Source: an uncultured Collinsella sp. (GTDB lineage Bacteria > Actinomycetota > Coriobacteriia > Coriobacteriales > Coriobacteriaceae). Taken from it: a stretch of DNA of 22,608 bases. The position numbers and the translations under genes were made by a program. Shown in pieces: positions 21,227-22,608 of this stretch. The stretch lies in assembly GCA_902494295.1 (NCBI GenBank), contig CABUSL010000018.1, positions 1-22,608 of the forward strand. Reading direction: 5' to 3'. The notes beneath the pieces were generated by a model. That model saw only the letters and a program-made list of their open reading frames with translations, ran no database searches and had not been told where the DNA came from. Position 1 is the first letter of the stretch; each line of letters opens with the position of its first letter.

Positions 21227-21604
21227 TTACTTGAGGGTGACAGCAGCGCCAGCAGCCTCGAGCTTCTCCTTGGCAGCCTCGGCGTCCTCCTTCTTGGCAC
21301 CCTCGAGAACAGCCTTGGGAGCGCCCTCGACGACCTCCTTGGCCTCCTTCAGGCCAAGGTTGGTGAGCTCACGGACGGCCTTGATGACCTGGATCTTGTT
21401 GTCGCCGAAGCCCTCGAGCACGACGTCAAACTCGGTCTTCTCCTCGGCCTCAGCAGCGCCAGCAGCGGGAGCGGCGACAACAGCGGCAGGAGCAGCGGCG
21501 GAAACGCCGAAGGTGTCCTCGATAGCCTTAACGAGCTCGGAAGCCTCGAGAAGGGTCATTTCCTTAAGAGCATCGATGATCTCATCGGTGGTAAGCTTAG
21601 CCAT
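21227..21604 (-). CDS. rplL: 50S ribosomal protein L7/L12
   Basis: Multicopy stalk protein that recruits translational GTPases. The 125 residues have an N-terminal dimerisation domain (MAKLTTDEIIDALKEMTLLE). An alanine-rich flexible hinge (about 45-60, AAAPAAVVAAPAAGAAEAEE) follows. The C-terminal domain is TEFDVVLEGFGDNKIQVIKAVRE and GLKEAKEVVEGAPK. The open frame starts 11 codons earlier, but the ATG at 21604 matches the family and has AAAGGA about 9 nt upstream. It lies 102 bp after rplJ; two short hairpins in that gap may help set its higher output. Confidence 0.97.
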   Translation of the reverse strand: MAKLTTDEIIDALKEMTLLEASELVKAIEDTFGVSAAAPAAVVAAPAAGAAEAEEKTEFDVVLEGFGDNKIQVIKAVRELTNLGLKEAKEVVEGAPKAVLEGAKKEDAEAAKEKLEAAGAAVTLK

Positions 21605-21655
21605 TTCTAAGTCCTTTCGGTTTCCGTGTCTGTGCACGGAGATCAGTTAAAACAC

Positions 21656-21691
21656 GGCGCGAATGCGCCAGGGGTGCGGCGTTGCCGCCGC
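21656..21691 (-). repeat. Two hairpins in the rplJ-rplL gap
   Basis: On the minus-strand transcript the first stem is GCGGCG-GCAA-CGCCGC (21691-21676), capped by a GNRA-type loop. The second is GGCGC-ATTC-GCGCC (21669-21656), followed by GTGTTTTAAC. The second resembles a weak intrinsic terminator or processing site. Such elements could uncouple L12, needed in several copies per ribosome, from L10. Confidence 0.5.
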
Positions 21692-21706
21692 GGGTGAAAA
21701 CAGCGA

Positions 21707-22228
21707 CTAGGCTGCCTTCTGCTCGGAGACCTGCTGGATCGAACGAGCGAGACCAGAGGAAACGCCGTTGACGCAGACAGCGATGTCGCGAGCGAAACCG
21801 GAGATGAGACCGGCGATCTGGCCGAGAAGCTGATCCTTGGTGGGCAGCTCGGCGATAGCCTTAACATCATCAGCGGAAACGGCCTTGCCGTCGGAGATAC
21901 CGCCCTTGATCTCAAGGACGCCCTTGGACTTAGCGGAGAAGTCCTTAAGGGCCTTAGCGGCCTCGACCGGCTCGGACTCGTAGAACACATAAGCGACGGG
22001 GCCGGCGAGGATCTCGTCGATCTCGGGCTGCTCCTGGTTCTTGAGGGCGATCTTGACCAGGTTGTTCTTGTAGACCTTCATCTCGGCGCCGCACTCGCGA
22101 AGCTGATGACGCAGCTCCTGAGCCTGCTTAACCGTCAGACCGTTGTAGTTGACGACGAACAGACCGGCGTTCTCGGCGATACGGGACTCGATCTCTGCAA
22201 CCTTGTCGATTTTGTACTGCTGGGGCAT
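21707..22228 (-). CDS. rplJ: 50S ribosomal protein L10
   Basis: Base of the ribosomal stalk; binds 23S rRNA and L12 dimers. The 173 residues match the family: KIDKVAEIESRIAENAGLFVVNYNGLTVKQAQELR at the N-terminus, VYKNNLVKIAL, and GPVAYVFYESEPVEAAKALKDF, with a C-terminal helix for L12 binding. GGAGGTG lies 6 nt before the ATG. It is first in the rplJ-rplL operon, behind an L10 leader and a terminator-like attenuator, so L10-L12 probably represses its own synthesis. rplK and rplA, often the next genes upstream, are not in the remaining 380 bases. Confidence 0.97.
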   Translation of the reverse strand: MPQQYKIDKVAEIESRIAENAGLFVVNYNGLTVKQAQELRHQLRECGAEMKVYKNNLVKIALKNQEQPEIDEILAGPVAYVFYESEPVEAAKALKDFSAKSKGVLEIKGGISDGKAVSADDVKAIAELPTKDQLLGQIAGLISGFARDIAVCVNGVSSGLARSIQQVSEQKAA

Positions 22229-22302
22229 GAATTACACCTCCTCGAATTCTTTCCGGGCACGGTCCGCCACAAGGACGTGACGGGGGCATGTCCAAAAAGA
22301 AA

Positions 22303-22330
22303 GCCCCCGCGCTGCATGAGCGACGGGGGC
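22303..22330 (-). terminator. Attenuator-type terminator in the rplJ leader
   Basis: A stem GCCCCCG/CGGGGGC is extended by CGCT/AGCG with one bulged base and a 5-nt loop. On the minus strand TTTCTTTTT follows. It lies between the L10 leader core and the rplJ start codon, so full operon expression needs read-through. A second GCCCCCG copy on the transcript (22287-22281) could pair with the same 3' arm. Confidence 0.8.
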
Positions 22331-22350
22331 GAGAAGACATATCTACTCGA

Positions 22351-22420
22351 CCACCTCGGCTGGCGGGATGTCCCATTAAGCTCGCGGGTAAGACCCGTTT
22401 GCGCCGGCTGTCTCTGGCAG
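22351..22420 (-). ncRNA. L10 ribosomal protein leader
   Basis: Cis-regulatory RNA bound by the L10-L12 complex, resembling its 23S rRNA site. The minus strand reads GCCAGAGACAGCCGGCG, then CTTAAT, then CGCCAGCCGAGGTGG. These are the conserved blocks of the L10 leader family (AGACAGC..G, CTTAAT, CCGAGG), in the right order and about 120 nt upstream of rplJ. The flanks pair as CGGGT/ACCCG in an internal stem. A terminator follows directly, which suggests transcription attenuation rather than only translational control. Confidence 0.85.
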
Positions 22421-22444
22421 CGGATTCGTGCGTGAACCGAAAGT

Positions 22445-22473
22445 ATTATGGCGGGGACCCCGGCGTCGGTCAA
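22445..22473 (-). promoter_or_regulatory. Main-sigma promoter of rplJ-rplL
   Basis: On the minus strand, TTGACC (22473-22468), a 17-bp spacer, then CATAAT (22450-22445). Each box is within one or two bases of consensus. It predicts a start near 22438, just upstream of the L10 leader core, giving a leader of about 210 nt. This makes rplJL independent of any upstream rplKA transcript. Confidence 0.78.
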
Positions 22474-22608
22474 CGGGAAACCGGGCTGCACACAATTCCA
22501 CCATCCGGCACGCTCCGCCGAAGGCCAGGCGCAAGGTTTCCGCTCGGTCAGGTCCTGGGCTCGCTCGGAAAGCACATTAAGTGCTTTCCGGCTCGTGCGG
22601 AATCTACG
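22474..22608. other. Non-coding right edge with a strong hairpin
   Basis: No gene found. The stretch holds a perfect 10-bp inverted repeat, CGGAAAGCAC (22566-22575) and GTGCTTTCCG (22581-22590), with loop ATTAA. Neither strand has a T-tract beside it, so it is not a typical terminator. It may belong to the 3' end of an upstream gene outside the window. Confidence 0.4.

Noticed and set aside
22474..22608. Possible tRNA or rplA end at the right edge
   Set aside because: No cloverleaf or T-arm signature on either strand, and no frame resembling L1.

Overview
The window looks like chromosome from a Coriobacteriia actinomycete, most probably Collinsella or a close relative. I base this on recognition of its GC-rich protein sequences, the actinobacterial coiled-coil insertion near the RpoC N-terminus, and a fab operon built around FabK. 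Genus is an inference; no search was run. Almost everything is on the minus strand. The one plus-strand gene is birA.

Layout from left to right. (1) 1-4970: a compact fatty-acid synthesis operon, transcribed right to left as fabH-acpP-fabK-fabD-fabG-fabF, with fabF cut by the window edge. It has short gaps and one 13-bp overlap. (2) 4971-5146: a divergent control region between fabH and birA holding two nearly identical 19-bp operator-like sequences. (3) 5147-5923: birA, a biotin-protein ligase without a DNA-binding domain. It presumably biotinylates the acetyl-CoA carboxylase carrier protein that feeds the fab pathway. (4) 5984-6020: a terminator shared by convergent birA and rpsJ. (5) 6040-9452: a streptomycin-type ribosomal operon, rpsL-rpsG-fusA-rpsJ, with a good promoter at 9546-9574. 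It lacks tuf, and rpsJ is cut off from the rest of the S10 cluster. (6) 9887-11432: an ECF sigma factor gene overlapping a gene for a single-pass membrane protein, probably its anti-sigma partner, behind a promoter of the ECF type (TGAAAC-N17-CGTATC). (7) 11743-19716: rpoB-rpoC, followed by an elaborate set of 3' hairpins and a terminator. (8) 20004-20912: galU, with its own terminator. (9) 21227-22228: rplJ-rplL, preceded by a promoter, an L10 autoregulatory leader and an attenuator-type terminator.

In most bacteria the genes rplJL-rpoBC-rpsLG-fusA-tuf form one almost continuous block. Here that block is broken by galU and by the sigma/anti-sigma pair, with strong terminators at each break, so L10/L12, RNA polymerase and the S12 operon are separate transcription units.

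The most unusual observations are in the core transcription and translation genes. RpoC carries about 220 extra C-terminal residues containing a helix-hairpin-helix segment that reads like the C-terminal domain of the RNA polymerase alpha subunit. RpoB has an insertion of about 8 residues, rich in basic and small polar residues, in the loop just after the rifampicin region (fork loop 2). Ribosomal protein S12 naturally has arginine at position 88, where a lysine-to-arginine change confers streptomycin resistance in other bacteria. I saw no CRISPR array, tRNA, rRNA or insertion sequence.
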